Shown: positions 8,503 to 18,880, counted from the first letter of the stretch. The stretch is DNA of 64,000 nucleotides from Planctomycetota bacterium (GCA_014192625.1 BJHM01000004.1:1-64000); one strand, 5' to 3'. Notes: generated by a model not told the origin, from the sequence alone. Translations and numbers: made by a program.

Positions 8503-9522
8503 ATGCACCGCACCTTTTTCACAGCACTCCTCGCCAGCATTCTCGTGCTCACCACGGCCCTCGCTCAGACTCCCGGCGGCCGCCGCGGTCAAGGCGACAA
8601 AGGCAAGCCCATCGAGCTGCAAAACTTCACCTTCACGGAGCAGTCCTTTCACAGCGATGCCGTCGCCGCCGACATGCCATTTGGCATCTACCTGCCCAAG
8701 GACTACGACGCGCCAGCAAACAAGGATGTGAAGTGGCCGTTGGTGATCTGGCTGCACGGCATGTTTGAAGACCACCTGCGATTTCACGGTCGCGGCGTGG
8801 GCGCACCGATCCTCGACCAGACGGTGACCGACGGCAAGCTCCCGCCGTGCGTGTTCGTGCTGGCCAACGGCGGCCGCACCTCGATGTATATCAACGTCGG
8901 CAAGGGCCACGAGTACCAGGATCTCATCGAGCAGGATTTGCTACAGCACATCGCAAAGACCTACCGGGTGCGCAAAGACCGAGGCGGCCGGGCGTTGATG
9001 GGCATCAGCATGGGCGGCATGGCCGCGCTCAGGATCGGCTTCACCAAGCCCGAACTGTTCGGCACAATCGCAGTGCACAGTTCCGCGGTGTTCCCCGAAG
9101 ACCCCGAACAATTGCCGGAGCAGATCAAAGGCGCGGCCAAACGGTTTGGCTTCAGCGATGTATTTGGCGACCCGATCGACAAGGACAAATGGGCCGCGAC
9201 CAACCCGCTCGGCATTGCCAAGCGACTCGACCCCAAGTCGGTCGTCGACCTGCGCATCTACTTTGACGCCGGCACCGACGACCGTTACCAGTTCGGCGTG
9301 AGCAACAAAGCGCTGCACGAAGTGCTCGAAGACAAGAAGATCGCGCACCAGTGGACGCTGGTAACCGGCGGCGGCCATGCGTGGGGATCAGGCTTCAAGG
9401 AAGCGTCGCTGGTAGCTTCGCTGCAGTTTGTTGGTAACGGCTTCGCTGCATCAACATCAGCCGTGGCACCGGCGCCAGCAGCAAAGCCCGCGAGCGAAAC
9501 CAAGCAGGGTGACGGCAAGTAG
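8503..9522 (+). CDS. secreted alpha/beta-hydrolase, esterase D/feruloyl-esterase type
   Basis: A 339-residue exported hydrolase with a signal peptide (TALLASILVLTTALAQ). The fold is alpha/beta hydrolase of the putative esterase family (PF00756-like): the oxyanion region WLHGMFED, the nucleophile elbow GISMGG (Ser169), an acid candidate in FDAGTDD and the catalytic His in GGGHAWGSGF. The C-terminal 35 residues are a low-complexity Ala/Pro tail. Such enzymes act on acetyl-, feruloyl- or other carbohydrate esters; the substrate is unknown. The ATG at 8503 is chosen because it begins the signal peptide. Confidence 0.88.
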   Translation: MHRTFFTALLASILVLTTALAQTPGGRRGQGDKGKPIELQNFTFTEQSFHSDAVAADMPFGIYLPKDYDAPANKDVKWPLVIWLHGMFEDHLRFHGRGVGAPILDQTVTDGKLPPCVFVLANGGRTSMYINVGKGHEYQDLIEQDLLQHIAKTYRVRKDRGGRALMGISMGGMAALRIGFTKPELFGTIAVHSSAVFPEDPEQLPEQIKGAAKRFGFSDVFGDPIDKDKWAATNPLGIAKRLDPKSVVDLRIYFDAGTDDRYQFGVSNKALHEVLEDKKIAHQWTLVTGGGHAWGSGFKEASLVASLQFVGNGFAASTSAVAPAPAAKPASETKQGDGK

Positions 9523-9644
9523 GGCGACGATCGCTTTGCCGCCGCGCGCGTCCCATTCATGGACTGCGCACAAAAAATCGAGCCAACCGCATTGGCCACG
9601 TGCCAACCTGCCGATGTAGCGGACTAGGAGGCTCCATAGCCACC

Positions 9645-10070
9645 ATGTATTCGCTCGAACATCGGGTGCGTGTATTTGTCTTTCAAGTCCTCGACAACGG
9701 GGTTGAGTATCTGTTGCTGCAGAAGCGCCCTCGAACGGAGTGGTCACTCGGGCCTGTGGTTGGAGCCGTCGAGATCGGCGAGCAGTTTCAGGATGCCGTG
9801 CGGCGCGAGGTGCGCGCCGAGACCGGCCTGCTGCGACCCGTTCACCTGCAAGAGATTGCCGCACCGCAGAAAGAATTGTTCGGCGACATGGGCATCGTCG
9901 ATTGGCTATTTTCATGGCAAGCTGGCACCCCCACAATGCCAGTCATCCAATTGCACCCAGGTCCGATGATAGGCGACCTGAGTTGGATGCGTTTCGAAGA
10001 GGCATACCGCCGAGTCGAAGCAGATGGCGACCGCGAAGCTCTGGTGCGGCTACAGCTTTCCCTGCAATAA
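9645..10070 (+). CDS. Nudix hydrolase
   Basis: A 141-residue Nudix-fold protein. The Nudix box reads GAVEIGEQFQDA...REVRAETGL, that is G-x5-E-x7-RE-x-x-x-E-x-GL, with the second glutamate of the canonical REUXEE replaced by alanine while the other metal ligands remain. The first strand (RVRVFVFQVL) and the WSLGPVVGAVE loop fit the family. The start ATG is preceded by a strong AGGAGG at 9626-9631, though the 13-base spacing is long. The substrate (nucleotide sugar, NTP or similar) cannot be inferred. Confidence 0.88.
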   Translation: MYSLEHRVRVFVFQVLDNGVEYLLLQKRPRTEWSLGPVVGAVEIGEQFQDAVRREVRAETGLLRPVHLQEIAAPQKELFGDMGIVDWLFSWQAGTPTMPVIQLHPGPMIGDLSWMRFEEAYRRVEADGDREALVRLQLSLQ

Positions 10071-10132
10071 TCCGCCCCAATCAATCGGCCTCGGTGCAGC
10101 GCCACTTCGGCAGTAGTCAGAATCTAGTCCAC

Positions 10133-10507
10133 ATGAGCGATCACAAAAAATCACCGCCGTCCGGCGACGTCCTCGGCGACGGCCGCAATCCCAGTTCTGC
10201 GATGCGCAGCTACGCGCTGCTAACCAACGAACTGAAGCAGCTATACATGAACTTTTACAAGGCGACCTACGGCAAGTCGCAACTCGACCTGAAGACGAAG
10301 GAGTTCATCGCGATCGCGGCCTCGCTCACCTCCGGTTGCAAGGGCTGCCTCGAAGGCCACCTGAAAAAGGCCAAGCGCGAAGGCGCGACCAGCGAAGAAA
10401 TCGCTGAAGTCATCGCCGTCACACTCGGAGTCAATGCTGCAACGATTGTCGATCGCAGCGACATCGCCAACTACAACCTCGGCGGCTTGTTCGAGAAGCC
10501 GGAGTGA
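10133..10507 (+). CDS. carboxymuconolactone decarboxylase (CMD/AhpD) domain protein
   Basis: A 124-residue CMD-domain protein. The core helix carries SGCKGCLEGHLKKAK, the C-x2-C-x3-H signature of AhpD-like members. This suggests peroxidase/disulfide-reductase chemistry rather than muconolactone decarboxylation. The length (about 120) is typical of single-domain members. The ATG at 10133 begins the family-like N-terminus; the frame is open far upstream but overlaps the Nudix gene. It sits 62 bases behind the Nudix gene, so co-transcription is possible. No ahpC partner is in the window. Confidence 0.88.
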   Translation: MSDHKKSPPSGDVLGDGRNPSSAMRSYALLTNELKQLYMNFYKATYGKSQLDLKTKEFIAIAASLTSGCKGCLEGHLKKAKREGATSEEIAEVIAVTLGVNAATIVDRSDIANYNLGGLFEKPE

Positions 10508-10657
10508 CCGTGACGCTGTTGCATTGCTGGGACGCACATCGGTCCGCATGACACTTCGCCGAGCGGAGGTATGCGCTGTCATCACAGCCGCAATGCGACG
10601 AACGCTATCGCGGTCACGCGGCCTTGGCCGCATGACCGCGACCACCGGGCATGCCGC

Positions 10658-11701
10658 GTGATCACCCTGCACTGCCAGCCGACTGGCGAACGGGCGACCG
10701 AAATTTGGCTCGGTGCCGGCGCTGCGACTGCGCTGGCACGACGCGCGGTTGGCCGCCGCGGCTTTGCCCTCATCGACGATGCGGTGGCCAACAACCAGCA
10801 CCTCGAACTCTCGACGACGACCTTTCATCAGCAGCTAGTGCGCGGCGGCGAACACCTGAAGACGCTCACAACGGCCGAAGCCATCTTGCGCGCCATGGTG
10901 AACGCAAACTGCGACCGAGGCAGCGTGCTGCTGGCCATCGGCGGCGGCTCGGTCGGTGACCTCGGCGGCTTCTGCGCATCCTTGTTTGCCCGCGGCATAG
11001 AACTGTGGCACGCGCCAACCTCGATGCTGTCGATGGTCGACAGCTCGGTCGGCGGCAAGACCGCAGTGAACCTGCCCGAGGGTAAAAACCTGATCGGCAC
11101 AGTGCACCCGGCCACACTGGTGGCAATCGACCCAGCGTTCGTTCGCAGCGAGCCCGAGACAGGCTTTCGCAGCGGCCTTGCAGAAGCGATCAAGATGGGC
11201 CTCGGTCTCGATGCCGAGTTGTTTGCATTGCTCGAACGCCAGTCCGCTCTGGTGCTGCAACGCGATGACGAGCTGATCACCGATGTCGTGCATCGCTCGC
11301 TCGCAGCCAAGATCGCCGTGATCGAACAGGATCCGCGCGAGACCGGCCGCCGCCGCTTGCTCAACCTCGGACACACCCTCGGCCACGCGCTAGAAGCCGT
11401 CCTCGAAGGTCGCACCAGGCACGGCATCTGTGTCGCACGGGGCCTGTGGTTTGCCCTCGATGTCGCACGCGAACTCAGCAGCATGTCAAAAGCAGAGCTA
11501 GCGCGCGCCGAGCAGCTCCTGCGCCGCTACGGCTTTGAACGCACCGCGCTGCCCTCGATAGCGTCGCTGATGACTTTCCTGGCGCACGACAAGAAGGTCA
11601 TCGGCAACGTGGTCCACTTTGCACTGCCGACCGGCATCGGCCGCAGCGAACCACGGGCAATCGAACTGTCGCAGCTAGCAAAGATCCTTTCGCAAGGTTA
11701 G
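10658..11701 (+). CDS. aroB: 3-dehydroquinate synthase
   Basis: A 347-residue AroB, which converts DAHP to 3-dehydroquinate in the shikimate pathway using NAD+ and a divalent metal. Diagnostic blocks: IGGGSVGDLGGF, PTSMLSMVDSSVGGKTAVN, the GLAEAIKMGL metal/substrate helix and LNLGHTLGHALE with the metal-binding His. A GTG at 10658 is the likely start, giving the usual length; the frame is open upstream without conserved sequence. The stop codon shares three bases with that of the convergent membrane protein. A shikimate-kinase-domain protein lies separately at about 33.3 kb. Confidence 0.95.
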   Translation: MITLHCQPTGERATEIWLGAGAATALARRAVGRRGFALIDDAVANNQHLELSTTTFHQQLVRGGEHLKTLTTAEAILRAMVNANCDRGSVLLAIGGGSVGDLGGFCASLFARGIELWHAPTSMLSMVDSSVGGKTAVNLPEGKNLIGTVHPATLVAIDPAFVRSEPETGFRSGLAEAIKMGLGLDAELFALLERQSALVLQRDDELITDVVHRSLAAKIAVIEQDPRETGRRRLLNLGHTLGHALEAVLEGRTRHGICVARGLWFALDVARELSSMSKAELARAEQLLRRYGFERTALPSIASLMTFLAHDKKVIGNVVHFALPTGIGRSEPRAIELSQLAKILSQG

Positions 11702-12354
11702 TGGCCGATGCCGCCACTGCGGCGCTTTGTGAGCGCGCCAACCGCGGCCGCCGCGGCACCACAAAGAATCGTGAAAGGAATCCATAAAGAGACCTGCGAC
11801 ACCAACAGCTTTTTCTCCTTCTCGGCCGGCGCGACCTGACCAAACTTCGGGTCCAACTTTTCGTAGTGCGTGTCCCAGTTCTGCCGGATCGACAAATACT
11901 GCGCACCGATCACCGGCCCGCGCGCCAAAACGCCATAGAGCAGCAATGCGAAAAACGCACGCGGCCAAACGAGCAGTATCAGCAACGCCACAGCCGGGGC
12001 GCCGTAGCTTAGATACGTCATCCAATTCGGCAGCGTCTCTACGGGGACTTTCTTAAAGACATAAAAGGCACCGGACATCACAGCGGCGAGGCCAAGCAAC
12101 GCGACAACGAACGCGAGCCAGACAGAACTTGGGCCGTGGCCGGCTCCCTTGAGCTTGCGGCCGATGGCGAACCCAACTAGCGGCACCAGCCAGACGATGC
12201 CCACCAACGCGAACCCACCACCAGCTTGCTCGCCAAAATACTTCGCATCCCAGTGCAGCAATTCGCCGACGAGCCGCACCGACGTGATTAGAAATGTGAC
12301 CAAGCCAGCAATCATGACCGATCGCCAAACGCTGCTACCTGAGTGATTGGACAT
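11698..12354 (-). CDS. hypothetical multi-pass membrane protein
   Basis: A 218-residue protein with about five hydrophobic segments (around residues 14-32, 48-64, 78-98, 114-142 and 190-207), two of which may be split. It has short charged loops and a KKRR-type basic end. I do not recognise the family and see no enzymatic motif. It is convergent with aroB (stops overlap by three bases) and divergent from carB, with 144 bases between the two starts. Confidence 0.7.
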   Translation of the reverse strand: MSNHSGSSVWRSVMIAGLVTFLITSVRLVGELLHWDAKYFGEQAGGGFALVGIVWLVPLVGFAIGRKLKGAGHGPSSVWLAFVVALLGLAAVMSGAFYVFKKVPVETLPNWMTYLSYGAPAVALLILLVWPRAFFALLLYGVLARGPVIGAQYLSIRQNWDTHYEKLDPKFGQVAPAEKEKKLLVSQVSLWIPFTILCGAAAAAVGALTKRRSGGIGH

Positions 12355-12443
12355 GCCTATGACGATACGGCTTGTGCCGCGCAGTTCCGAGTGCAGACCT
12401 CACCACCGCGGTGCTAAAGCCAAGGCGAATCGATCACTCAGCG

Positions 12444-12466
12444 AGGTGCAATTTATGCTCGCACCT
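12444..12466. promoter_or_regulatory. inverted repeat upstream of carB
   Basis: AGGTGC (12444-12449) and GCACCT (12461-12466) form a 6-bp inverted repeat with an 11-base A/T-richer loop that includes TATGCT, a possible -10 element. It lies about 33 bases before the carB ATG. It could be an operator or small hairpin controlling carB, but the short stem allows a chance origin. Confidence 0.25.
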
Positions 12467-12498
12467 TGGGCCTCGTTCGGCTGTAGTCCGCGCCCCAA

Positions 12499-15400
12499 AT
12501 GCCCCGCCGTGAAGACCTCAAATCGATCCTGATCTTGGGTTCTGGACCGATCGTGATCGGCCAAGCTTGCGAGTTCGATTACTCGGGTGTTCAAGCCTGT
12601 AGATCGCTCCGCTCTGATGGTTACAGGATCATCCTGGTCAACAGCAATCCTGCGACCATCATGACCGATCCGGAGACCGCGGATCGAACCTACATCGAGC
12701 CGATCAACGCGGAAACGGTGACCAAGATCATCGAGCAGGAACGGCCGGATGCGATCCTGCCGACGCTCGGCGGACAGACGGCCCTCAACTGCGCGATGCA
12801 GCTGCACGACTTGGGCGTATTGCAAAAATACGGCGTCGAGATGATCGGCGCGAAGCCAGCCGCGATCTCAAAGGCAGAGGGCCGCCAAGAGTTCCGTGCG
12901 GCGATGGAAAAAATCGGGCTCACCTGTGCGCGCAGCAGACTCGCATACAACATGCCCGAGGCGCGCAAGGCGCTCGACGAAATCGGCCTGCCGTGCGTGA
13001 TCCGTCCCGGCTTTACGATGGGCGGCAGCGGCGGCGGCATCGCCTACAACCTGCCAGAGTTTGAAGAGATCGCCGCACGCGGCATCGAGCTGTCGCTCAA
13101 CAGCGAGATCTTGGTCGAGGAATCGATCGCCGGCTGGAAGGAGTTTGAGCTGGAGTTGATGCGCGACAAGAATGACAACGTCGTCATCATCTGCTCGATC
13201 GAGAACTTCGATCCGATGGGCGTGCATACCGGCGACTCGATCACTGTTGCGCCAGCACAGACACTCACCGACCGCGAATACCAGCTGATGCGCAACGCCT
13301 CGATCGCGTGCATCCGCGAGATCGGGGTCGACACCGGCGGTTCCAATGTGCAGTTCGCGATTCATCCCAACGACGGCCGGATGGTCATCATCGAAATGAA
13401 CCCACGCGTGAGCCGCAGCTCTGCGCTGGCGTCGAAGGCCACGGGCTTTCCGATTGCGAAAATCGCCGCCAAACTGGCCGTCGGCTACACGCTCGACGAA
13501 CTACAAAACGACATCACCAAGGTCACGCCGGCGTGCTTCGAGCCGACGATCGACTACTGCGTCGTCAAGTTTCCGCGCTGGGCCTTCGAGAAGTTCCCGA
13601 CCGCCAACTCGGTGCTCACCACGCAGATGAAGTCGGTGGGCGAAGTGATGGCCATTGGCCGCACCTTCAAGGAGTCGATGCAGAAGGCTTTGCGCGGCCT
13701 CGAAACTGGCCGCCATGGCTTTGGCAACGTGCCGGGCAAGGCGCACTGCAAGCCGGAAGAACTCAACGCCGAGTCGATCCGCCCGCATCTCGCCACGCCA
13801 CGCGCTGACCGCATCGACTGGATCCGCGCGGGGTTCCTCGCCAGGATGACGATTGAGGAGATCCACGACTACTCCAAGATCGACCCGTGGTTCCTCCGCC
13901 AGTTGGCGACTCTAACCAACCACGAAAACCGGCTCGTCGAGCTTGGTGCCAAGGGCTTGGCGAGCTTCACCAGGGCGGACATGCTCGACGCAAAGAAGCT
14001 CGGGTTCAGCGACCGCCAGATCGCTGCGGCGTGCCCCAAAAGTATCACCGAGTGGGACGTTCGCGATCACCGCAAGAAGCTCGGCGTAATCCCGACCTAT
14101 AAGCGCGTCGACACTTGCGCGGCCGAGTTCACGAGCTTCACGCCGTATTTGTATTCGACCTACGACGGCAGCGAAGACGAGACCGTCCTCGATGCCAAGA
14201 AGCAGCGCGTGATGGTGCTTGGCGGCGGCCCCAACCGAATCGGCCAAGGCATCGAGTTTGACTATTGCTGTGTGCACGCAGCAATGGCACTGCGACCGCT
14301 GGGCTACGAAACGGTGATGGTGAACAGCAACCCGGAGACGGTGTCGACCGACTTCGACACCTCCGACATCTTGTTCTTCGAGCCACTCACGCACGAAGAC
14401 GTGATGAACATCGTTGACCGCATCAATCCACATGGCGTGATCGTGCAGTTCGGTGGCCAAACGCCGCTCAACCTCGCCCGCGGACTAAAAGACCATGGCG
14501 CGCCGCTGATCGGCACGAGCGTTGAGTCGATCGAGGCCGCCGAGGATCGCGAACTGTTCAGTAAAGTCGTGGACCGACTTGGCATCGACCAGCCGCCGAA
14601 CGGCATGGCATCCAACGCCGGGCAAGCGATGGCCGTCGCCGAGCGCATCGGCTACCCAGTGCTGGTCCGCCCAAGCTTCGTGCTCGGCGGCCGCGCAATG
14701 GAGGTCGTCTACGATCGCCAGGGCCTGGAGAGTTACATGGAACGGCACCGCTCTTTCTCGGAGGAGCGCCCACTGCTGGTCGACAAGTTCCTCGACAACG
14801 CGATCGAGGTCGATGTCGACGCCATCGGCGATGGCAAGACCGTGCTGATCGGCGGCATCATGGAGCACATTGAGGAGGCCGGCATTCACTCGGGCGACTC
14901 CAGTTGCTCGCTGCCGCCCTATACGTTGTCCGAGGGGCTGATCGAAGAGATTGCCACGAAAACCCGCATGCTCGCCACCGAGCTAAAAGTCATCGGATTG
15001 ATGAACGTGCAGTGGGCCGTGCGCGGCCCCAAGCTCTACATCCTCGAAGCCAATCCGCGTGCGTCGCGCACCATCCCCTACGTCAGCAAGGCGATTGGTC
15101 AGCCACTCGCAAAGATGGCGGCGCGCATCATGCTCGGTGAGTCCATCGAGCAGGTTGGCACCTATGAAAACCTGTCGCCGCCGTACTTTTCAGTGAAGGC
15201 GCCGGTATTCCCATTTAACAAGTTCCACGGAGTTGACACGCTGCTTGGCCCGGAGATGAAGTCCACCGGCGAAGTGATGGGGATCGACGCGAACTTTGGT
15301 GCCGCATTTGCAAAGGCGATGATCGGCGCCGGCAACGTGCTGCCAACCTCCGGCAAGGTGTTCGTCTCGGTGCGCGACGAGGACAAGCGCGTCGTGCTCC

Positions 15401-15759
15401 CGCTCATCAACCGCCTGCACGCGCTCGGTTTCGAGATCCTCGCCACGAGTGGCACCGCGCGCGCTCTCACCAACTCCGGTGTGCCGGTGCAGCGCGTCCT
15501 GAAGATCCACGAAGGCCGGCCGCACGTCCTCGACCTGTTGCTGAACGGTGAAGTGCGGCTCATCATCAACACGCCTTCGGGCCGACGCGAGCGCAGCGAC
15601 GACCGCCTGATCCGCAGTTCGGCGGTGGCGCACCGGATCCCCTGCATCACAACGCTTGCCGCCACCGCAGCCACCATCCAGGGACTCGAGTGGTTGCTGA
15701 AGAAGCCGCTCGCCGTGCGCCCGCTTCAGGAATACCATTCGCAAATCGTTGAACGTTGA
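12499..15759 (+). CDS. carB: carbamoyl-phosphate synthase large subunit
   Basis: A 1086-residue CarB that makes carbamoyl phosphate for pyrimidine and arginine synthesis together with the glutaminase subunit CarA, which is not in this window. It has the two homologous synthetase halves: the first begins [20 protein letters not shown], the second (about residue 570) [19 protein letters not shown]. Each half carries its ATP-grasp domain with EVNPR-type metal-ligand motifs ([18 protein letters not shown] and [18 protein letters not shown]). The C-terminal MGS-like allosteric domain is present ([17 protein letters not shown]). Length is close to the 1070-1080 norm. Confidence 0.98.
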   Translation: MPRREDLKSILILGSGPIVIGQACEFDYSGVQACRSLRSDGYRIILVNSNPATIMTDPETADRTYIEPINAETVTKIIEQERPDAILPTLGGQTALNCAMQLHDLGVLQKYGVEMIGAKPAAISKAEGRQEFRAAMEKIGLTCARSRLAYNMPEARKALDEIGLPCVIRPGFTMGGSGGGIAYNLPEFEEIAARGIELSLNSEILVEESIAGWKEFELELMRDKNDNVVIICSIENFDPMGVHTGDSITVAPAQTLTDREYQLMRNASIACIREIGVDTGGSNVQFAIHPNDGRMVIIEMNPRVSRSSALASKATGFPIAKIAAKLAVGYTLDELQNDITKVTPACFEPTIDYCVVKFPRWAFEKFPTANSVLTTQMKSVGEVMAIGRTFKESMQKALRGLETGRHGFGNVPGKAHCKPEELNAESIRPHLATPRADRIDWIRAGFLARMTIEEIHDYSKIDPWFLRQLATLTNHENRLVELGAKGLASFTRADMLDAKKLGFSDRQIAAACPKSITEWDVRDHRKKLGVIPTYKRVDTCAAEFTSFTPYLYSTYDGSEDETVLDAKKQRVMVLGGGPNRIGQGIEFDYCCVHAAMALRPLGYETVMVNSNPETVSTDFDTSDILFFEPLTHEDVMNIVDRINPHGVIVQFGGQTPLNLARGLKDHGAPLIGTSVESIEAAEDRELFSKVVDRLGIDQPPNGMASNAGQAMAVAERIGYPVLVRPSFVLGGRAMEVVYDRQGLESYMERHRSFSEERPLLVDKFLDNAIEVDVDAIGDGKTVLIGGIMEHIEEAGIHSGDSSCSLPPYTLSEGLIEEIATKTRMLATELKVIGLMNVQWAVRGPKLYILEANPRASRTIPYVSKAIGQPLAKMAARIMLGESIEQVGTYENLSPPYFSVKAPVFPFNKFHGVDTLLGPEMKSTGEVMGIDANFGAAFAKAMIGAGNVLPTSGKVFVSVRDEDKRVVLPLINRLHALGFEILATSGTARALTNSGVPVQRVLKIHEGRPHVLDLLLNGEVRLIINTPSGRRERSDDRLIRSSAVAHRIPCITTLAATAATIQGLEWLLKKPLAVRPLQEYHSQIVER

Positions 15760-15819
15760 TCGCAGTGCCGCCGGCTTTCTAAAAAGCGCGTCGGCACCGC
15801 AAAGCCGACTACCGCAGCT

Positions 15820-17097
15820 ATGAAGCCAACCGCTCCGCGTCACGATTCTCACCTCGCCAAAGAGGTCCTCGCCTTCTGCACCAAAGCTGTTGCGCAACCG
15901 CAGCAGCACCGATCCCAGTTCCCGAGCTCCGCGCTCTGGACAGCGGTTGCCAAAGCAGGCACGACGCTTTGGCTCGATACCGGCGACATCGACGCGGCGA
16001 AGGCCCTGTGGACCCGCGAGTTCTTGGCGCTCACGACCAACAACACGCTGCTCAACAAGGAAGTCCAAAAAGGCATCTACGACGAGCTGGTGCCTGACGC
16101 AGCCGCGTTGCTGCGCGGTGCCGACCACAACTTGACCGACGAATCCGTCGTGATGGAAGTCGCCTTCCTGCTGAACGCCGTGCACGGCCTGAAGCTCGTG
16201 CGCACCTTCGACGCGGACGTAAGCGTCGAGCTGCACACCGCGGTCGCCAACGATGCCGAAGCGAGCTACCACTACGGCAAGCGCTTTCACGCGATCTGCC
16301 CGGACCGCTTCATCGTCAAGGTGCCGCTCACCCCATCGGGCGTGCTCGCCGCGCGCCGCCTGCACAAGGACGGCATCCGCCTCAACTTCACACTCGGCTT
16401 CTCGGCGCGCCAAAACTACCTGGTCGCGCTGCTCGCCCGGCCAACATGGGTCAATGTGTTCATGGGCCGCATCAATGCATTTATCGCCGACAACAAACTC
16501 GGCGACGGTGTGAATGCCGGTGAGAAAGCGACGCTAAGCAGCCAGCGTGTGCTGCGCCGCCTGCGGCAGAGCCCGGGAATCGATGTGAAGCAAATCGGCG
16601 CGTCGATGCGTAGCGGGCAGCAATGTTTCGACCTGCTCGGGCTCGACGTATTCACGATGCCGATCGCCGCCGCCAAGGAGTTCCTGCAGAAAAACCCAAC
16701 GCTCGACCAAGTGACGGATCGAAGCAAGAACGACCCAAAAGTGACCTTCGCACCAGGTGTCGACGCAGCCGCAGACCACTTGGAAAACTTCTGGGCGGTC
16801 GACGCGACATTTGAAAAGGCGATGTGCAAGCTCGCCGCAATGGACGCCGACAAGCTCACGCCGGATTCGCTGCTCGCACTCCTCGCCGAGCACGGCTGTG
16901 GCGACCTATTTCCCCGCCTCGACGCGGGCGAGCAATCGAAGGTTGCGAAGGAAGGCAAGATCCCCGTGTTCGCCAGCTGGAAAGACCGCGTCCGCGCGGG
17001 CACGGCGAGCTGGGATGGGATGCTGACCGCCGCTGCACTGGCGAGCTTCACGATGGACCAGCAAGCGCTGGACGAACGCATCACACGATTGCTCTAA
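15820..17097 (+). CDS. tal: transaldolase-family protein
   Basis: A 425-residue class I aldolase-type protein related to transaldolase. The first strand WLDTGDIDAAKAL with the following LTTNNTLLNKEV block, and the FIVKVPLTPSGVLAARRL segment with the Schiff-base lysine, are family marks. An NFTLGFSARQ strand follows. It is longer than classical transaldolases (about 320-380) because of N- and C-terminal extensions, the latter helical (about 330-425). Role: interconversion of sedoheptulose-7-P and fructose-6-P in the pentose phosphate pathway, if it is a true transaldolase. It lies 60 bases after carB on the same strand. Confidence 0.82.
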   Translation: MKPTAPRHDSHLAKEVLAFCTKAVAQPQQHRSQFPSSALWTAVAKAGTTLWLDTGDIDAAKALWTREFLALTTNNTLLNKEVQKGIYDELVPDAAALLRGADHNLTDESVVMEVAFLLNAVHGLKLVRTFDADVSVELHTAVANDAEASYHYGKRFHAICPDRFIVKVPLTPSGVLAARRLHKDGIRLNFTLGFSARQNYLVALLARPTWVNVFMGRINAFIADNKLGDGVNAGEKATLSSQRVLRRLRQSPGIDVKQIGASMRSGQQCFDLLGLDVFTMPIAAAKEFLQKNPTLDQVTDRSKNDPKVTFAPGVDAAADHLENFWAVDATFEKAMCKLAAMDADKLTPDSLLALLAEHGCGDLFPRLDAGEQSKVAKEGKIPVFASWKDRVRAGTASWDGMLTAAALASFTMDQQALDERITRLL

Positions 17098-17112
17098 CCG
17101 TTCACCGCGCGC

Positions 17113-17826
17113 TCACGGTGCCACCGATGAAAGGTCTGGCACCAGCGCCAGCAGCGAGACGCTCTGCTTGCTCGCTAGCCGCACCCGCCGCAGATACTCC
17201 GTGCGCGGCACTTCGAATGCGCCAAGGCTTGCGAGATGCGCCGTGACAAACTGCACATCGAGTAGCTCAATGCCATTTGCGAATAGCGAGCGCAAAAGCG
17301 CAACGAGCGCGACCTTCGACATGTTGGTCCGGCGGTGAAACATCGACTCGGCAGCAAACAGCGCGCCGAGCTGCACGCCGTAGACGCCGCCCGCGAGTTC
17401 GCCATCAACCCAAACCTCGAGGCTGTGTGCGTGACCCAACCTGTGCAACTGCAAGTAGGCAACGAGCATCTCCTGCGTGACCCAGGTCCCGCCTTCGCGT
17501 TCCTTGCCACATTCCGACATGACGCGCGCAAAGCAGCTATTCCAAGTCAGCGAGAACTCGCCGCGACGAAGCACCTTTTGCATGCTGCGGCTGATGTGCA
17601 GCCTGGCTGGCGACAGCAGCGCGCGTGGGTCCGGACTCCACCAGAGCGGCACTTGATCTTCGGAATACCACGGGAAGACGCCGTTTGCATAGCCCGCCAG
17701 CAACCGCTCAGGCGAGAGGTCGCCGCCAAACGCAATCAGGCCCTCAGCATCGAAACCTACCGGGTTCGGGAAGCTCGGGGCGCTGCCGGGCAACAAAAGC
17801 ACCGGCCGCCTAGGCGCCCTCGCCAA
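17113..17826 (-). CDS. aat: leucyl/phenylalanyl-tRNA-protein transferase
   Basis: A 237-residue Aat, the N-end-rule enzyme that adds Leu or Phe to proteins with N-terminal Arg/Lys and marks them for ClpS/ClpAP. Conserved blocks: GLIAFGGDLSPERLLAGYANGVFPW, PLWWSPDPRALL, the GGVYGVQLGALFAAESMF core and the LLDVQFVTAHLASLGA helix. Length matches the family. It is the last gene of the nine-gene minus-strand run; its ATG lies 1 base after the stop of the coiled-coil gene. Confidence 0.96.
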   Translation of the reverse strand: MARAPRRPVLLLPGSAPSFPNPVGFDAEGLIAFGGDLSPERLLAGYANGVFPWYSEDQVPLWWSPDPRALLSPARLHISRSMQKVLRRGEFSLTWNSCFARVMSECGKEREGGTWVTQEMLVAYLQLHRLGHAHSLEVWVDGELAGGVYGVQLGALFAAESMFHRRTNMSKVALVALLRSLFANGIELLDVQFVTAHLASLGAFEVPRTEYLRRVRLASKQSVSLLALVPDLSSVAP

Positions 17827-17827
17827 C

Positions 17828-18880
17828 TCAACGCTCCTTCAGACGACGTAGCGCGGTGTTCTGACCTTCGCGATCCACCAACTCGATGACATCAATGTCC
17901 AAGTCTTCGCGCCGACGAAAGTAAATCCTCAAGCCGAGCGATGCGCGCATGCTCCACATTTCTTGAGCATGTAGCTGTTTCACTTCGAGGCCAGGATAAG
18001 CGTATCCCTCCGTGCAAAATTTCAGCAACGCGATGAGCGCACGCTCCACGCTCTTGCGGTCCTTGCCTTCCATCGACTTGTAGAACGAGGGCAAAAAGTG
18101 CGGCAACTGCACGCGGTGCTCAGGCTCAGGCGCAGGCTCTGCCAGCATCTTCCGCCTCTGTCCCTTGGGAATCAGCGACTTGATCCGACTGATCTCGGCT
18201 TCTTGCTCACGCATCACATTGTGATCGTGCGCCTCTCTTAGACGCGAGGCCTGATCCGATTCGTCTCGTGCGGTGCTTGCTTGCTCTAGCTCGTATACAC
18301 GCTGGCTCAGCTCGCGAACCGAATCCTCGGCCGGGACCGGCGCAGGCACCGGCTTGCGCGCACGATCAAGCTCGCCTTTTAGCTGCTGCACCTGCATCTG
18401 CATTGCGTCCATCTGCTGCCGCAGGTCCCGCTCACGCTCTGTCGCCCGAGCCACCACTTCACGCGTACTTTCGAGGTCACCGCGCAGTTGAATAGCCTCC
18501 TCATCTTTACGGCGCATCGCCGGCGTGATCTCTGGCTCGGAGGGTTTAGGCCCACTGCCATGCTTTTTCCCCGCGACCTCTTCATCTAGGTCAAGCGGCC
18601 CCTGTTCGCCGATCGCGCTCGCCGACAACGCCTGCACCACTTCATCGAGCGCCTCGGGCTCGCGCAACTCAGCGAGCAATGGCGCCAGCACATGCGCCGG
18701 CGCCTTTGCCAATCGGAATCCACCCTTCGGCGTCAAACCATGTTTTCGCGCGATGCTCCGCAGGCTGCGCACTGGCACCAAGACTTCTAGCAACAGTTCG
18801 AGGGACAGCTTGCCTTGGTTGGCAAGTATCTGCTCAACGAGCCGCCGCAGTGATTTACCTGGGATGTCAGCGCGCGACAT
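17828..18880 (-). CDS. coiled-coil protein with RelE/ParE-like C-terminal domain
   Basis: A 350-residue protein I cannot name. Residues 1-90 are helical and contain a possible helix-turn-helix-like RSIARKHGL segment. About 120-230 is a strong coiled coil rich in Glu/Arg/Gln (RERDLRQQMDAMQMQ...). The last 85 residues resemble a RelE/ParE-toxin fold: a helix with KDRKSVERALIALLKF, then YPGLEVKQLH, MWSMRASLGLRIYF and DLDIDVIELV strands. No antitoxin gene is adjacent. It starts at the base next to the upstream lipoprotein stop and ends one base before aat. The RelE likeness is pattern-based and needs structure prediction. It may be a structural or RNA-binding domain rather than a toxin. Confidence 0.7.
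   Translation of the reverse strand: MSRADIPGKSLRRLVEQILANQGKLSLELLLEVLVPVRSLRSIARKHGLTPKGGFRLAKAPAHVLAPLLAELREPEALDEVVQALSASAIGEQGPLDLDEEVAGKKHGSGPKPSEPEITPAMRRKDEEAIQLRGDLESTREVVARATERERDLRQQMDAMQMQVQQLKGELDRARKPVPAPVPAEDSVRELSQRVYELEQASTARDESDQASRLREAHDHNVMREQEAEISRIKSLIPKGQRRKMLAEPAPEPEHRVQLPHFLPSFYKSMEGKDRKSVERALIALLKFCTEGYAYPGLEVKQLHAQEMWSMRASLGLRIYFRRREDLDIDVIELVDREGQNTALRRLKER

Noticed and set aside
15190-16413. Minus-strand open frame over the end of carB and start of transaldolase
   Set aside because: Antisense to two confident genes, and its composition is that of a shadow frame.
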